Source: Bacteroidota bacterium | GTDB taxonomy: Bacteria; Bacteroidota; Rhodothermia; Rhodothermales; JANQRZ01 | Direction of reading: 5' to 3' | DNA: 64,000 bases | NCBI GenBank assembly: GCA_038746285.1 | Contig: JBCDKT010000003.1 | Span: forward strand, 1 to 64,000 | In this document: piece by piece, positions 53,573 through 62,015 of the stretch | How positions within the stretch are numbered: position 1 is the first letter of the stretch | Layout of the letters: every line of letters starts with the position of its first letter | Made by a program: the position numbers and the translations under genes | The notes under the pieces: model-generated | What the model was told of the DNA's origin: nothing | What the model saw: the letters and a program-made list of their open reading frames with translations, nothing else | Databases searched by the model: none

Positions 53573-56500
53573 ATGCCGCGCTACCCCGACGCCAAAGGAT
53601 TCGACCACGCCGCCGCCGAGGAGCAGACGCTCCAGTGGTGGGACCAGCACGACGTGTTCGCCCAGAGCCTCGCCCAGCGTGAGGGCGCGCCCCACTTCGT
53701 CTTCTACGAGGGCCCGCCGACGGCGAACGGCAAGCCGGGCATCCACCATGTGATGGCCCGGACGATCAAGGACCTCTTCTGCCGCTACCGCACGATGAAG
53801 GGCTTCCGCGTCGACCGCAAAGGCGGCTGGGACACCCACGGCCTGCCGGTCGAGATCGAGGTCGAGAAGGCGCTCGGGCTGGAGGGGCGGCACGAGATCG
53901 GGCCGGACGGAAAAATCTCCATCGAGGCGTACAACGCCGCCTGCCGCGAGAGCGTCCTCCGGTACAAAGACCTCTGGGACGACCTCACGCGGCGCATGGG
54001 CTACTGGGTCGACCTCTCGGACCCGTACATCACCTTCGAGAACGACTACATCGAGTCCGTCTGGGCGCTCCTCAAAGCCATCGCCGAGCGGCAGACTGCT
54101 GACGGCGAGTCGTTCCTCTACCGGGGCCACAAGATCCAGTGGTACAGCCCCGGCTCGGGGACGGTGCTCTCGTCGCACGAGGTCTCGCTGGGCTACGAGG
54201 AGGTGCAGGACCCCTCGGTCTACGTCCGCTTCCCGGTCGAGGGCGAGCCGGACACCTCCTTCCTCGCGTGGACCACGACGCCGTGGACGCTCGTCTCGAA
54301 CACGGCGCTCGCGGTCGGGGAGGGGATCGACTACGTGAAGGTGCGGGCTGAAAGAGCGGAAGCGGGGAAGAACGGAAGCGGGGAAGAGTTTCTGTACCTC
54401 GCCGAAGCGCTGCTCGGCACCCTCGGCGGCGAGCACGAGGTCGTCGAGCGGATCACCGGCCGCGACCTCGTCGGCAAGACCTACCGGCCCGTCTTCGACA
54501 CCTTTGCCGATCACCCCGAGGCCGACCGGGCGTGGCGCGTCGTCCCCGCGCACTTCGTCTCGACCGAGGACGGTACTGGGATCGTCCATATGGCCCCCGC
54601 TTTCGGCGCGGACGACTTCGTGGTCGGGCAGCGCGAGGACCTGCCGCTCTTCAACCCGGTCACCCCGGACGGACGCTTCACCGACGCCATGCCGCTCGTC
54701 GAAGGGCAGTGGTTCAAGGACGCCGACAAGGCGCTCGCCCGCGACCTGCGCGAGCGCGGCCTGCTCTACCGCCACGAGACCTACCTCCACAACTACCCCC
54801 ACGACTGGCGCAAGGGCACGCCGCTGATGTCGTACCCGGTCGAGAGCTGGTTCATCCGCACGACCGCGATCAAGGACCGCCTCGTCGAACTCAACCAGAC
54901 CATCAACTGGCAGCCGGAGGGCATCGGGACCGGGCGCTTCGGGCAGTGGCTGGAGGGGAACGTCGACTGGGCGCTCAGCCGGATGCGCTACTGGGGTACC
55001 CCGCTCCCGGTCTGGGTGAGCGACCGCGACCCCGACGACTACGTCGTGATCGGCTCGCTCGGCGAGCTGCGCGAGAAGGCGGTGCTGCGCGACAGCGTGG
55101 TCGACCTGCACCGGCCGTTCGTGGACGAGATCACCTGGCCCGCGCCCGGCGGCGGGACCTACCGCCGCGTCCCCGACCTGATCGACGTCTGGTTCGACTC
55201 CGGGGCGATGCCGTTCGCGCAGTGGCACTACCCGTTTGAGAACCACGAGACGTTCGCGCGCAACTTCCCCGCCGACTTCATCGCCGAGGGGGTCGACCAG
55301 ACGCGCGGGTGGTTCTACACGCTTCACGCGATTGCCGCGCTCGTCGAGGACTCGGTCGCCTACAAAAACGTCGTCGTCAACGGCCTCGTCCTCGACGAGA
55401 AGGGCGAGAAGATGTCCAAGACAAAGGGCAACACGGTCGATCCCTTCGCCACGATTGACCGCCACGGGGCCGACCCGGTGCGGTGGACGCTGATGAGCGC
55501 GAGCGCGCCGTGGGAGAGCCTCCGCTACTCCGACCGCGCCGTCGAGGAGACCAAGCGCAAGTTCTTCTCGACCGTCACCAACACCTACAGCTTCTTCGCC
55601 ACCTACGCGAACCTCGACGGCTTCGCCTACGGCGGCGACCCCACGCCGCTCGCCGAGCGCACCGAGCTCGACCGCTGGATCCTCTCGCGCCTGGGCACGA
55701 CCGTCGGGGCCGTCGACGCCGCCTTCGGTGCGTACCACCCGACGCAGGCCGCGCGGGCGATGGAGACCTTCGCCGACGACCTCTCGAACTGGTACCTCCG
55801 CCGCAGCCGCCGCCGCTTCTGGAAGGGGTCATCCGACCCCCACTCGATGGATGTGGACAAACGAGCGGCCTATGAAACCACCTACGAGTGCCTGACGACG
55901 CTCGCCAAGCTGATGGCTCCGCTCGCGCCGTTCTACGCCGAGTGGCTGTGGGGTGCGCTCCGCTCGGACGACGCGCCGGCCTCCGTTCACCTCGCCGATT
56001 TTCCAGCGGTGGATGAGGCCGCCGTCGACGCCGCGCTCGAAGACCGGATGGCGCTCGCCCGGACCGTCGCCTCCATCACGCTCGCGCTCCGCAACGAGGC
56101 CGGAATCAACGTCCGGCAGCCGCTCGGCGCGCTCTCGGTCGTCACCGGGACGGCAGGCGTCGACGAAGCGACCCTGCGCTCGGTCGAAGGCATCGTCCTC
56201 GACGAGGTCAACGTCAAGCGGATCGACGCCACCCGTTCGGACAGCGGCCTCGTGGCGAAGTCGGCCAGGCCCAACTTCAAGGCGCTCGGGCGCCGGCTCG
56301 GGCCGCTGATGAAAGCCGCGAATGCAGCCATCCGCGCCCTCGGTGCCGACGCCATCAGCCGCTACGAAACCGAGGGTTCGCTCACGCTCGACCTGGAGGG
56401 TCCCAGCGGGACCCGCGAGGCCGTTGCGTTCAGGCCAGGCGACATCGACATCGCAAGCGAAGGGATCGAGGGCCACCTCGTCGGGCAAGAAGGACCGGTG

Positions 56501-56830
56501 ACCGTCGCTCTCGACACGACCATCACGGACGCGCTGCGCGACGAGGGCGTCATGCGCGAGTTCGTCAACCGGGTTCAGAACTTGCGCAAGACCGCCGCGT
56601 TCGCGGTGGCGGACCGGATTTTCGTTACCTTCCGCGCCCCGGACGCGTTGGCAGACGCCATTCGCGCCCACGCCGACACCATTCGGAACGAGACGCTGGC
56701 CGAGCGGCTGAGCGCCTCGGACGTGCCGAGCGGCGACGCGGTGGAAACCTTCGAGATCGGCGGCGAGCCGGTCGAGATCGGCGTCCGCCGGGTCGGGGCG
56801 GAAGAGACCGCCGCTGCCGAACGGCGCTGA
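53573..56830 (+). CDS. ileS: Isoleucine--tRNA ligase with a repeat-derived insertion
   Basis: Class I aminoacyl-tRNA synthetase that charges tRNA-Ile, with a proofreading (CP1) domain. The 1085-residue product has the HIGH-type motif (GPPTANGKPGIHH, His58-His59), the CP1 editing domain (LAWTTTPWTLVSNTAL, about residues 227-242), KMSKS at Lys613-Lys616 (EKMSKTKGN) and a C-terminal tRNA-binding part. Length fits the longer (type 2) IleRS. Residues about 259-272 (RAERAEAGKNGSGE) are coded by two tandem 16-bp units at 54354-54385, close to the array at 27221-27316, and look inserted into a loop of the editing domain region. Activity is probably kept because the frame is maintained. Confidence 0.95.
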   Translation: MPRYPDAKGFDHAAAEEQTLQWWDQHDVFAQSLAQREGAPHFVFYEGPPTANGKPGIHHVMARTIKDLFCRYRTMKGFRVDRKGGWDTHGLPVEIEVEKALGLEGRHEIGPDGKISIEAYNAACRESVLRYKDLWDDLTRRMGYWVDLSDPYITFENDYIESVWALLKAIAERQTADGESFLYRGHKIQWYSPGSGTVLSSHEVSLGYEEVQDPSVYVRFPVEGEPDTSFLAWTTTPWTLVSNTALAVGEGIDYVKVRAERAEAGKNGSGEEFLYLAEALLGTLGGEHEVVERITGRDLVGKTYRPVFDTFADHPEADRAWRVVPAHFVSTEDGTGIVHMAPAFGADDFVVGQREDLPLFNPVTPDGRFTDAMPLVEGQWFKDADKALARDLRERGLLYRHETYLHNYPHDWRKGTPLMSYPVESWFIRTTAIKDRLVELNQTINWQPEGIGTGRFGQWLEGNVDWALSRMRYWGTPLPVWVSDRDPDDYVVIGSLGELREKAVLRDSVVDLHRPFVDEITWPAPGGGTYRRVPDLIDVWFDSGAMPFAQWHYPFENHETFARNFPADFIAEGVDQTRGWFYTLHAIAALVEDSVAYKNVVVNGLVLDEKGEKMSKTKGNTVDPFATIDRHGADPVRWTLMSASAPWESLRYSDRAVEETKRKFFSTVTNTYSFFATYANLDGFAYGGDPTPLAERTELDRWILSRLGTTVGAVDAAFGAYHPTQAARAMETFADDLSNWYLRRSRRRFWKGSSDPHSMDVDKRAAYETTYECLTTLAKLMAPLAPFYAEWLWGALRSDDAPASVHLADFPAVDEAAVDAALEDRMALARTVASITLALRNEAGINVRQPLGALSVVTGTAGVDEATLRSVEGIVLDEVNVKRIDATRSDSGLVAKSARPNFKALGRRLGPLMKAANAAIRALGADAISRYETEGSLTLDLEGPSGTREAVAFRPGDIDIASEGIEGHLVGQEGPVTVALDTTITDALRDEGVMREFVNRVQNLRKTAAFAVADRIFVTFRAPDALADAIRAHADTIRNETLAERLSASDVPSGDAVETFEIGGEPVEIGVRRVGAEETAAAERR
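54354..54385. repeat. Two tandem 16-bp units inside ileS
   Basis: gagcggaagcggggaa (54354-54369) and gaacggaagcggggaa (54370-54385) differ at one base. The first differs at one base from the rotated unit of the array at 27221-27316. The reading frame runs through both. Confidence 0.9.
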
Positions 56831-56885
56831 CCCCATCTAGCTGACCCATCTAATTGATTGCCGGCGCACGCCGCCGGCCCATGCT

Positions 56886-57311
56886 ATGAGCAAGAGCGAA
56901 GACGTGAGCGGAACCCCGGCCCCCGAGGCTAACGGCACGCAGCGGCGGACACCGTTCTCGGACGAGGAGCTCGCCGAGTTCGGCGACCTCATCATCCAGA
57001 AGCGCGACAGCGCCGTCGAAGACATCGAGGCGATGCGGGCGCAGATCGAGGACGCGCGCGAGCACGAGAGCGACTCCGCCTACAGCTTCCACATGGCCGA
57101 CGCCGGCACCGACGCGATGGAGCGCGAGAAGCTCTACCTGATGATCGCCCGGCAGCAGAAGTACGTCGGCTACCTGGAGCGCGCCCTCGAACGGATCGAG
57201 AACAAGACTTACGGCGTCTGCAAGGTCACCGGCAAGCCGATCGCCAAAGAGCGCCTCCGCGCCGTACCCCACACCGAGATCTCCATCGACGCGAAGCGCA
57301 AGCAAAAGTAG
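56886..57311 (+). CDS. TraR/DksA-family protein (one-cysteine type)
   Basis: Small cytoplasmic regulator of the TraR/DksA group, 141 residues, expected to bind RNA polymerase through its secondary channel. A coiled-coil region (DLIIQKRDSAVEDIEAMRAQ and MEREKLYLMIARQQKYVGYLE) leads to the C-terminal segment YGVCKVTGKPIAKERLRAVP. Only one of the four zinc-binding cysteines is present, as is common in Bacteroidota members, so zinc binding is doubtful. It lies between ileS and lspA with the same direction and short gaps, which fits the ileS-dksA-lspA order seen in several Bacteroidota. Confidence 0.85.
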   Translation: MSKSEDVSGTPAPEANGTQRRTPFSDEELAEFGDLIIQKRDSAVEDIEAMRAQIEDAREHESDSAYSFHMADAGTDAMEREKLYLMIARQQKYVGYLERALERIENKTYGVCKVTGKPIAKERLRAVPHTEISIDAKRKQK

Positions 57312-57313
57312 TC

Positions 57314-57392
57314 CGATTTTAGATTTCTGATTGCCGATTTGCGATTGGGAAGCCTGTACAATCGAAAATCTCCAGTCCCGAATCCGAAATCG
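57314..57392. repeat. Long imperfect hairpin upstream of lspA
   Basis: Arms 57314-57347 and 57359-57392 (34 bases each) are inverted repeats with 25 of 34 matching and an 11-base loop. The tract is far richer in A and T than its surroundings and fills the gap between the DksA-like gene and lspA. Confidence 0.75.
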
Positions 57393-57393
57393 A

Positions 57394-58104
57394 ATGCGCG
57401 TTCTCTGGGTCTCGTTCGCCATCCTCGTCGTCGACCAGCTCACGAAGCTGTGGATCCACACGTCGATGTTCACCGGCGAGTCGATCCCCCTGGTCGGCGA
57501 CGTGCTCAAGCTGACCTACACGACGAACCCCGGCATGGCCTTCGGGCTGGAGCTCGGCTCGAAGCTCTTTCTGACGCTCTTCTCGATTGCCGCGACGGTC
57601 CTGATCGTCATCTACCTGTGGGTGGTACGCAAGGGACCGTGGGGCTACCGGCTCTCGCTCGCGCTCATCATCGGCGGGGCGTTCGGCAACATCATCGACC
57701 GCGTCTTCTACGGTGTCCTCGGCATCACCGGCGGCGGCACCGGCCGGCTCTTCCACGGCGAGGTCGTGGACTTCATCCACGTCGACCTCTGGCGCGGTTT
57801 CCTCCCCGAGTGGATCCCGTTCTTCGGCGGCAACTTCCTCGCCCTGTTCCCGATCTGGAACGTCGCCGACATGGCAATCGTGGTCGGCGTCGCGGCGATC
57901 ATCGTCTTCCAGCGGCGCTTCCACGAGGGCCTCGTGCGGGCGGCCGAAGCGGAGAAAGCGGAGGCAGAGAAAGCAGAGGCCCCGCTGGCCGATCCCGCCG
58001 TACCGGCTGCGGCCGAGCCGGTGACGCTCGACGCGCCGCCGGTCGCGGAGCCGTCGGCGGTGGAGGAGCCGGCCGCGCCGAAGACCGCGCCGCCGGAAGC
58101 CTAA
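57394..58104 (+). CDS. lspA: Lipoprotein signal peptidase (signal peptidase II) with acidic tail
   Basis: Inner-membrane aspartyl protease that cuts lipoprotein signal peptides after diacylglyceryl modification. The 236-residue product has four helices and the two catalytic aspartates: Asp102 (GGAFGNIIDRVF) and Asp159 (WNVADMAIVVG), together with VVDFIHVDLWRG between helices. From about residue 178 an Ala/Glu/Pro-rich tail of nearly 60 residues (AEAEKAEAEKAEAPLADP and beyond) is unusual for LspA, which normally ends soon after helix 4. It starts right after the long hairpin; the frame is open 21 codons upstream through the hairpin but ATG at 57394 is preferred. Confidence 0.94.
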   Translation: MRVLWVSFAILVVDQLTKLWIHTSMFTGESIPLVGDVLKLTYTTNPGMAFGLELGSKLFLTLFSIAATVLIVIYLWVVRKGPWGYRLSLALIIGGAFGNIIDRVFYGVLGITGGGTGRLFHGEVVDFIHVDLWRGFLPEWIPFFGGNFLALFPIWNVADMAIVVGVAAIIVFQRRFHEGLVRAAEAEKAEAEKAEAPLADPAVPAAAEPVTLDAPPVAEPSAVEEPAAPKTAPPEA

Positions 58105-58128
58105 AAGTGGTGGTAGAACTCCGCAGCT

Positions 58129-58227
58129 TGTCGTTGCGAGAAGCGAAGGGACTTGTCCCGTAGCGACGTGGCAACCTCCTCGGGAGTGCTTACGTCGGGA
58201 GATCGCTCCGCTCCGCTCGCTACGACA
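58129..58227. repeat. Inverted-repeat element between lspA and the ATP-grasp gene
   Basis: Ends tgtcgttgcgag (58129-58140) and ctcgctacgaca (58216-58227) match as inverted repeats at 11 of 12 positions. Internal words gaagcgaagggac and gtagcgacgtggcaa resemble a widespread bacterial intergenic repeat of the GTCGTTGCGAGxAGCGAAG type. It fills the gap between convergent genes. Confidence 0.65.
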
Positions 58228-58246
58228 GGCGCCTTTGCAACAGGTT

Positions 58247-59116
58247 TTAGTCGCCCATCCGCTCAGCGAAGGCGTCGGCGAAGCGCTCGGGCGAGGCCGC
58301 GTCGTAGGGGAAGTAGAGCGACGGCTCGATCAGCTCGACCTCCATCAGCGCGAAGCCCCCATCACGGCTCACACGGTCGAGGCGCACGAAGTCAGTCCGG
58401 GCGTAGAGTGGGCGCGGGGTGAGGCTGGCGAAGATGGCGTCGGAGACCGCGCGCAGCGCCGGCTCCGGCGTAGCCGCGCGGAGGGTGCTGCCGTGCTCCT
58501 CCTGCACGCGGAAGTCGCCGGACGCGGGCGTCTTGAGGATGGCGTGGCTGTAGGCGTCGCCGAAGTAAAACAGCGAAAACTCGCCCTCGCGCACGACGGC
58601 CGGGACGAACGGCTGCACCAGGCACGCCCGGTCCGCAAACAGGCTGAGGGCCTTACCGGACGGTGCGCCGCGCGGCAGCCGAAACGTGTCGTCCGCGTTC
58701 GCCCCGACGACCGGTTTGACGACCAGTTCGTCCGTGCCGAAGGCGTCGTAGAGCACCGGGAGGTCAGCCGCGTTGAGCCGGCCCAGCCACCGGGTGGGGA
58801 CGATGGGGAAGCCGCGCGCTTCGAGGTCGCGGAGGTAGGTCTTGCGCGCGTTCCAGCGCATCAGCGCGAGCGGGTTCTCCAGGCGCGCCGCCGAGCGGTC
58901 AATCGCTTCCAGGACGGCGAAGAACGCCTCCGGCTCGGCGTGGTAGTCCCACGGCGAGCGGACGACGACGGCCTCGTACACGTCCCAGTCGGCCTCGGCG
59001 CGCCACGAGACTTCGTCGACCTGCCAGCCGCGCCGGGCGAGCGGGTCGTGGAGGAGGCGGTCGTAGGTGACGAAGGCGTCGAGCGCGTCTGTCGTCAGAA
59101 AGGCGCAGCGTCGCAT
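58247..59116 (-). CDS. ATP-grasp domain protein
   Basis: Predicted cytoplasmic ligase of the ATP-grasp superfamily, 289 residues, most like small glutathione-synthetase/RimK-like proteins. Visible features are VRSPWDYH near the end of the first domain, the nucleotide-lysine segment ELVVKPVVGANADDTF (about 130-145) and the C-terminal FALMEVELIEPSLYF, where Glu residues would bind Mg-ATP. The frame is open 41 codons upstream but ATG at 59116 gives the conserved start (MRRCAFLTTDALDAF). The substrate pair (amino acid, peptide or other) cannot be told. It is divergent from lepA. Confidence 0.8.
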   Translation of the reverse strand: MRRCAFLTTDALDAFVTYDRLLHDPLARRGWQVDEVSWRAEADWDVYEAVVVRSPWDYHAEPEAFFAVLEAIDRSAARLENPLALMRWNARKTYLRDLEARGFPIVPTRWLGRLNAADLPVLYDAFGTDELVVKPVVGANADDTFRLPRGAPSGKALSLFADRACLVQPFVPAVVREGEFSLFYFGDAYSHAILKTPASGDFRVQEEHGSTLRAATPEPALRAVSDAIFASLTPRPLYARTDFVRLDRVSRDGGFALMEVELIEPSLYFPYDAASPERFADAFAERMGD

Positions 59117-59292
59117 CGAATTCGGCGTGGGAGTGAGGCTGGAAGCTAGGGACGGGTGAGGGAGCGGCAGGGGGCCTAGCCCCGGAAGCCGGCCGGGTTC
59201 GTCGGTATATTCACGGCCCCGGTCGAACTGCCGCCGCACCGTGCGGTTGACCCCGGACCCTCGACGCCCGACTCCTAGACTCCCGACGCCTG

Positions 59293-61095
59293 GTGGACCA
59301 GCAGCGCATCCGCAACTTCTGCATCATCGCCCACATCGACCACGGGAAGAGCACCCTGGCCGACCGGATGCTGGAGGCTACGGGCACGCTCTCCAAGCGC
59401 GAGATGCAGGACCAGGTCCTCGACTCGATGGACCTCGAGCGCGAGCGCGGCATCACGATCAAGAGCCACGCGATCCGGATGAACTACACCGCGGCCGACG
59501 GGGAGGAGTACGTCCTCAACCTGATCGACACGCCGGGGCACGTCGACTTCTCCTACGAGGTCAGCCGCGCGCTCAACGCGTGCGAGGGCGCGATCCTCGT
59601 CGTCGACGCCGCGCAGGGGATCGAGGCGCAGACGATCGCCAACCTCTACCAGGCGATCAACGTCGACCTCGAAATCATCCCGGTCCTCAACAAGATCGAC
59701 CTGCCGAGTGCCCGCCCGGAGCTCGTCGCCCAGACCGTCACCGACCTCATCGGCGGCGAGCCGGAGGACGTGCTCCACGTCAGCGCGAAGACCGGCATGG
59801 GGATCGAGGGCGTGCTCGAAGCCGTCGTCGACCGCATCCCGCCGCCGAGCGGCAATCCCGAGGCCCCGCTCCAGGGCGCGATCTTCGACTCGGTCTTCGA
59901 CCAGTACCGGGGCGCCGTCGCCTACGTCCGCATCGTCGACGGGACCCTCGACCAGGGCGACCCGATCCTCTTCATGGCGACCGACAAGCGGTACTTCGCC
60001 GAGGAGATCGGCGTGCTCAAGCTCGGGATGGAGAAGGTCAAGACGCTCCGCGCCGGCGAGGTCGGCTACGTCATCGGCAGCGTCAAGGACGTGCGCGACG
60101 CCCGCGTCGGCGACACGATCACGAATCCCAAGCGGCCCGCCGCCGCGCCGGTCCCCGGCTTCCGCGAGGTCAAGCCGATGGTCTTCTCCGGCATCTACCC
60201 GACGGACTCGGCCGACTTCGAGGACCTCCGCGCCTCGCTCGACAAGCTCCAGCTCAACGACGCCGCGCTCACCTACGAGCCCGAGACGAGCGCTGCACTC
60301 GGCTTCGGCTTCCGCGTCGGCTTCCTCGGGATGCTCCACATGGAGATTGTCCAGGAGCGCCTCGACCGCGAGTTCGACCTCGACATCATCACGACGCTCC
60401 CCAACGTCCGCTACACGGTCGAACTCACCGACGGCTCGACGACCGAGGTCTCCAGCCCGAGCGAGCTCCCGCCTATCGGCAGCATCGCCGAGATCCGCGA
60501 GCCCTACATCCGGGCGCAGATCATCACCCCGACGGACTACATCGGCTCGCTGATGACGCTGTGCCAGGACCGCCGCGGGAGCTACGTCAACACCAACTAC
60601 CTCGACACCGAGCGCGTCGACCTCCAGTACGAACTCCCGCTCGGCGAGGTCGTCTTCGACTTCTACGACAAGCTCAAGTCCGTCAGCCGGGGCTATGCGA
60701 GTCTCGACTACGAGGTTCTCAACGAGCGGACCTCCAACCTCGTCAAGCTCGACGTCCTCCTCAACGGCGACCCCGTCGACGCGCTCTCGACGATCGTCCA
60801 CCGCGAGAAGGCGTACGAGATGGGCCGCAAGCTGACAGCCAAGCTCCGCCAGCTCATCCCGAAGCAGCTCTACGACGTGGCGATCCAGGCCGCGATCGGC
60901 AACAAGGTCATCGCCCGCGAGACGGTCAAGGCGCTGCGCAAGGACGTGACGGCCAAGTGCTACGGCGGCGACATCACGCGCAAGCGCAAGCTCCTCGAAA
61001 AGCAGAAGGAGGGCAAGCGGCGCATGAAGCAGGTCGGCTCGGTCGAGGTCCCGCAGGAAGCCTTCCTCGCGGTGCTCTCGATGGACGAGGGGTGA
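59293..61095 (+). CDS. lepA: Elongation factor 4
   Basis: Ribosome-associated GTPase that back-translocates or rescues stalled ribosomes. The 600-residue product has the G1 motif AHIDHGKST (about residues 13-21), [22 protein letters not shown] and NKIDLPSA, then domains II and III, the LepA-specific region [20 protein letters not shown] and a C-terminal domain with [22 protein letters not shown]. The start is GTG at 59293. The stop is directly before the next start (TGA at 61093-61095, ATG at 61098), so the following secreted-protein gene is very likely in the same transcript. Confidence 0.96.
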   Translation: MDQQRIRNFCIIAHIDHGKSTLADRMLEATGTLSKREMQDQVLDSMDLERERGITIKSHAIRMNYTAADGEEYVLNLIDTPGHVDFSYEVSRALNACEGAILVVDAAQGIEAQTIANLYQAINVDLEIIPVLNKIDLPSARPELVAQTVTDLIGGEPEDVLHVSAKTGMGIEGVLEAVVDRIPPPSGNPEAPLQGAIFDSVFDQYRGAVAYVRIVDGTLDQGDPILFMATDKRYFAEEIGVLKLGMEKVKTLRAGEVGYVIGSVKDVRDARVGDTITNPKRPAAAPVPGFREVKPMVFSGIYPTDSADFEDLRASLDKLQLNDAALTYEPETSAALGFGFRVGFLGMLHMEIVQERLDREFDLDIITTLPNVRYTVELTDGSTTEVSSPSELPPIGSIAEIREPYIRAQIITPTDYIGSLMTLCQDRRGSYVNTNYLDTERVDLQYELPLGEVVFDFYDKLKSVSRGYASLDYEVLNERTSNLVKLDVLLNGDPVDALSTIVHREKAYEMGRKLTAKLRQLIPKQLYDVAIQAAIGNKVIARETVKALRKDVTAKCYGGDITRKRKLLEKQKEGKRRMKQVGSVEVPQEAFLAVLSMDEG

Positions 61096-61097
61096 GG

Positions 61098-61976
61098 ATG
61101 GCGCGGCGTCGGGGCATGCTTCGTAGGGGTTTGATTAATCAAACCCCTACCGCACTTCTCTTCCTCATGCTGGTCCCAGCCGCTCGGGCCCAAACCCTCG
61201 CCGAAGAACTGCAGGCGCAGCGGGCGGCGGTGCGGAGCGCCGAGCTCGTCGCCGAAATGGGCCTGGCGACGGAGGCGTGGGGGCCGGTGGAGATCGCGCC
61301 GGATGCCGAGCCCAGCGCGTCGGCCTCGCTCCTGTTCTGGTGGCTCCCCCGAAGCCGCACGCCCCGCGTCGCCGTGGACTCGTTTCCGCCGGTCCGGCCT
61401 GCGGTCGAAGCAGCACCCGAGCCCGAGCCGGTGCCGCTCACCGAGATCGCGTGGGACCGCGTCGCGCCGAGCGAGCAGGGAGCGTTCCTGGACCGCTTCC
61501 GCGAGGCGCTCTGGACGGTCGAGGGCATGACCTTCTTCACCCCGCTCGACACGATCCCGACGCCGGAGCTGCGTGCGCGCCTGAACACGCACTTCGGCGC
61601 GCCGACGCGGACGGCCGTCGCCCGCGGCGTTCGGGGCTTCGAGGGCAGCAGCTTCGTGCAATTTGAGTACTGGTTCGTCGTTAACGACTCGATTCCGTTC
61701 GTCGCGCTCGACATCGACGGGCCGTACGGCCGTGGCCTCGTGCTCGCGGGCGACTTCGAGCACAAGCCGCACCTGGGGCCCCTCAAGCGCGACCTGACCG
61801 CGGTGCTGCTGCGCCCACGCCCGCTCATGCCCTACGTCGACTACTACCAAATCCGCGAGCGCAACCAGTGGGTGCGCACTGGGTATGACGGGGACGAGTA
61901 TTATGTGGTCGAGATCGAGCGCCCGCGCTGGGCGCGGCGGCGCTCCGGGACGGGGCAGTGGTACCTGTTCCGCTAG
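61098..61976 (+). CDS. Hypothetical secreted protein with a palindrome-encoded N terminus
   Basis: A 292-residue protein I do not recognise. It has a likely signal peptide (cleavage after about AARAQ, residue 32) and a mature part with a Pro/Glu-rich stretch followed by a beta-rich domain (FEYWFVVNDSIPFVALDIDG, YYVVEIERPRWARR). The start ATG at 61098 is two bases after the lepA stop. A perfect 28-bp palindrome at 61123-61150 codes part of the signal peptide (LRRGLINQTP). A TTG inside it at 61131 is an alternative start. A later ATG at 61167 would leave too short a signal peptide. Confidence 0.75.
   Translation: MARRRGMLRRGLINQTPTALLFLMLVPAARAQTLAEELQAQRAAVRSAELVAEMGLATEAWGPVEIAPDAEPSASASLLFWWLPRSRTPRVAVDSFPPVRPAVEAAPEPEPVPLTEIAWDRVAPSEQGAFLDRFREALWTVEGMTFFTPLDTIPTPELRARLNTHFGAPTRTAVARGVRGFEGSSFVQFEYWFVVNDSIPFVALDIDGPYGRGLVLAGDFEHKPHLGPLKRDLTAVLLRPRPLMPYVDYYQIRERNQWVRTGYDGDEYYVVEIERPRWARRRSGTGQWYLFR
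61123..61150. repeat. Perfect 28-bp palindrome inside a signal-peptide region
   Basis: The left half is gtaggggtttgatt and the right half is its exact reverse complement, with no loop bases. The ends gtagggg/cccctac match the elements at 6602-6675 and 8579-8601. It may also form a terminator-like hairpin for lepA. Confidence 0.9.
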
Positions 61977-62015
61977 CCGCCTGTCCGACCGTATTCACCT
62001 TTCGGCCCCCGTCCG

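Noticed and set aside
56886-57311. One-cysteine DksA-like protein as a novel variant
   Set aside because: Loss of zinc ligands is common in Bacteroidota TraR/DksA proteins.
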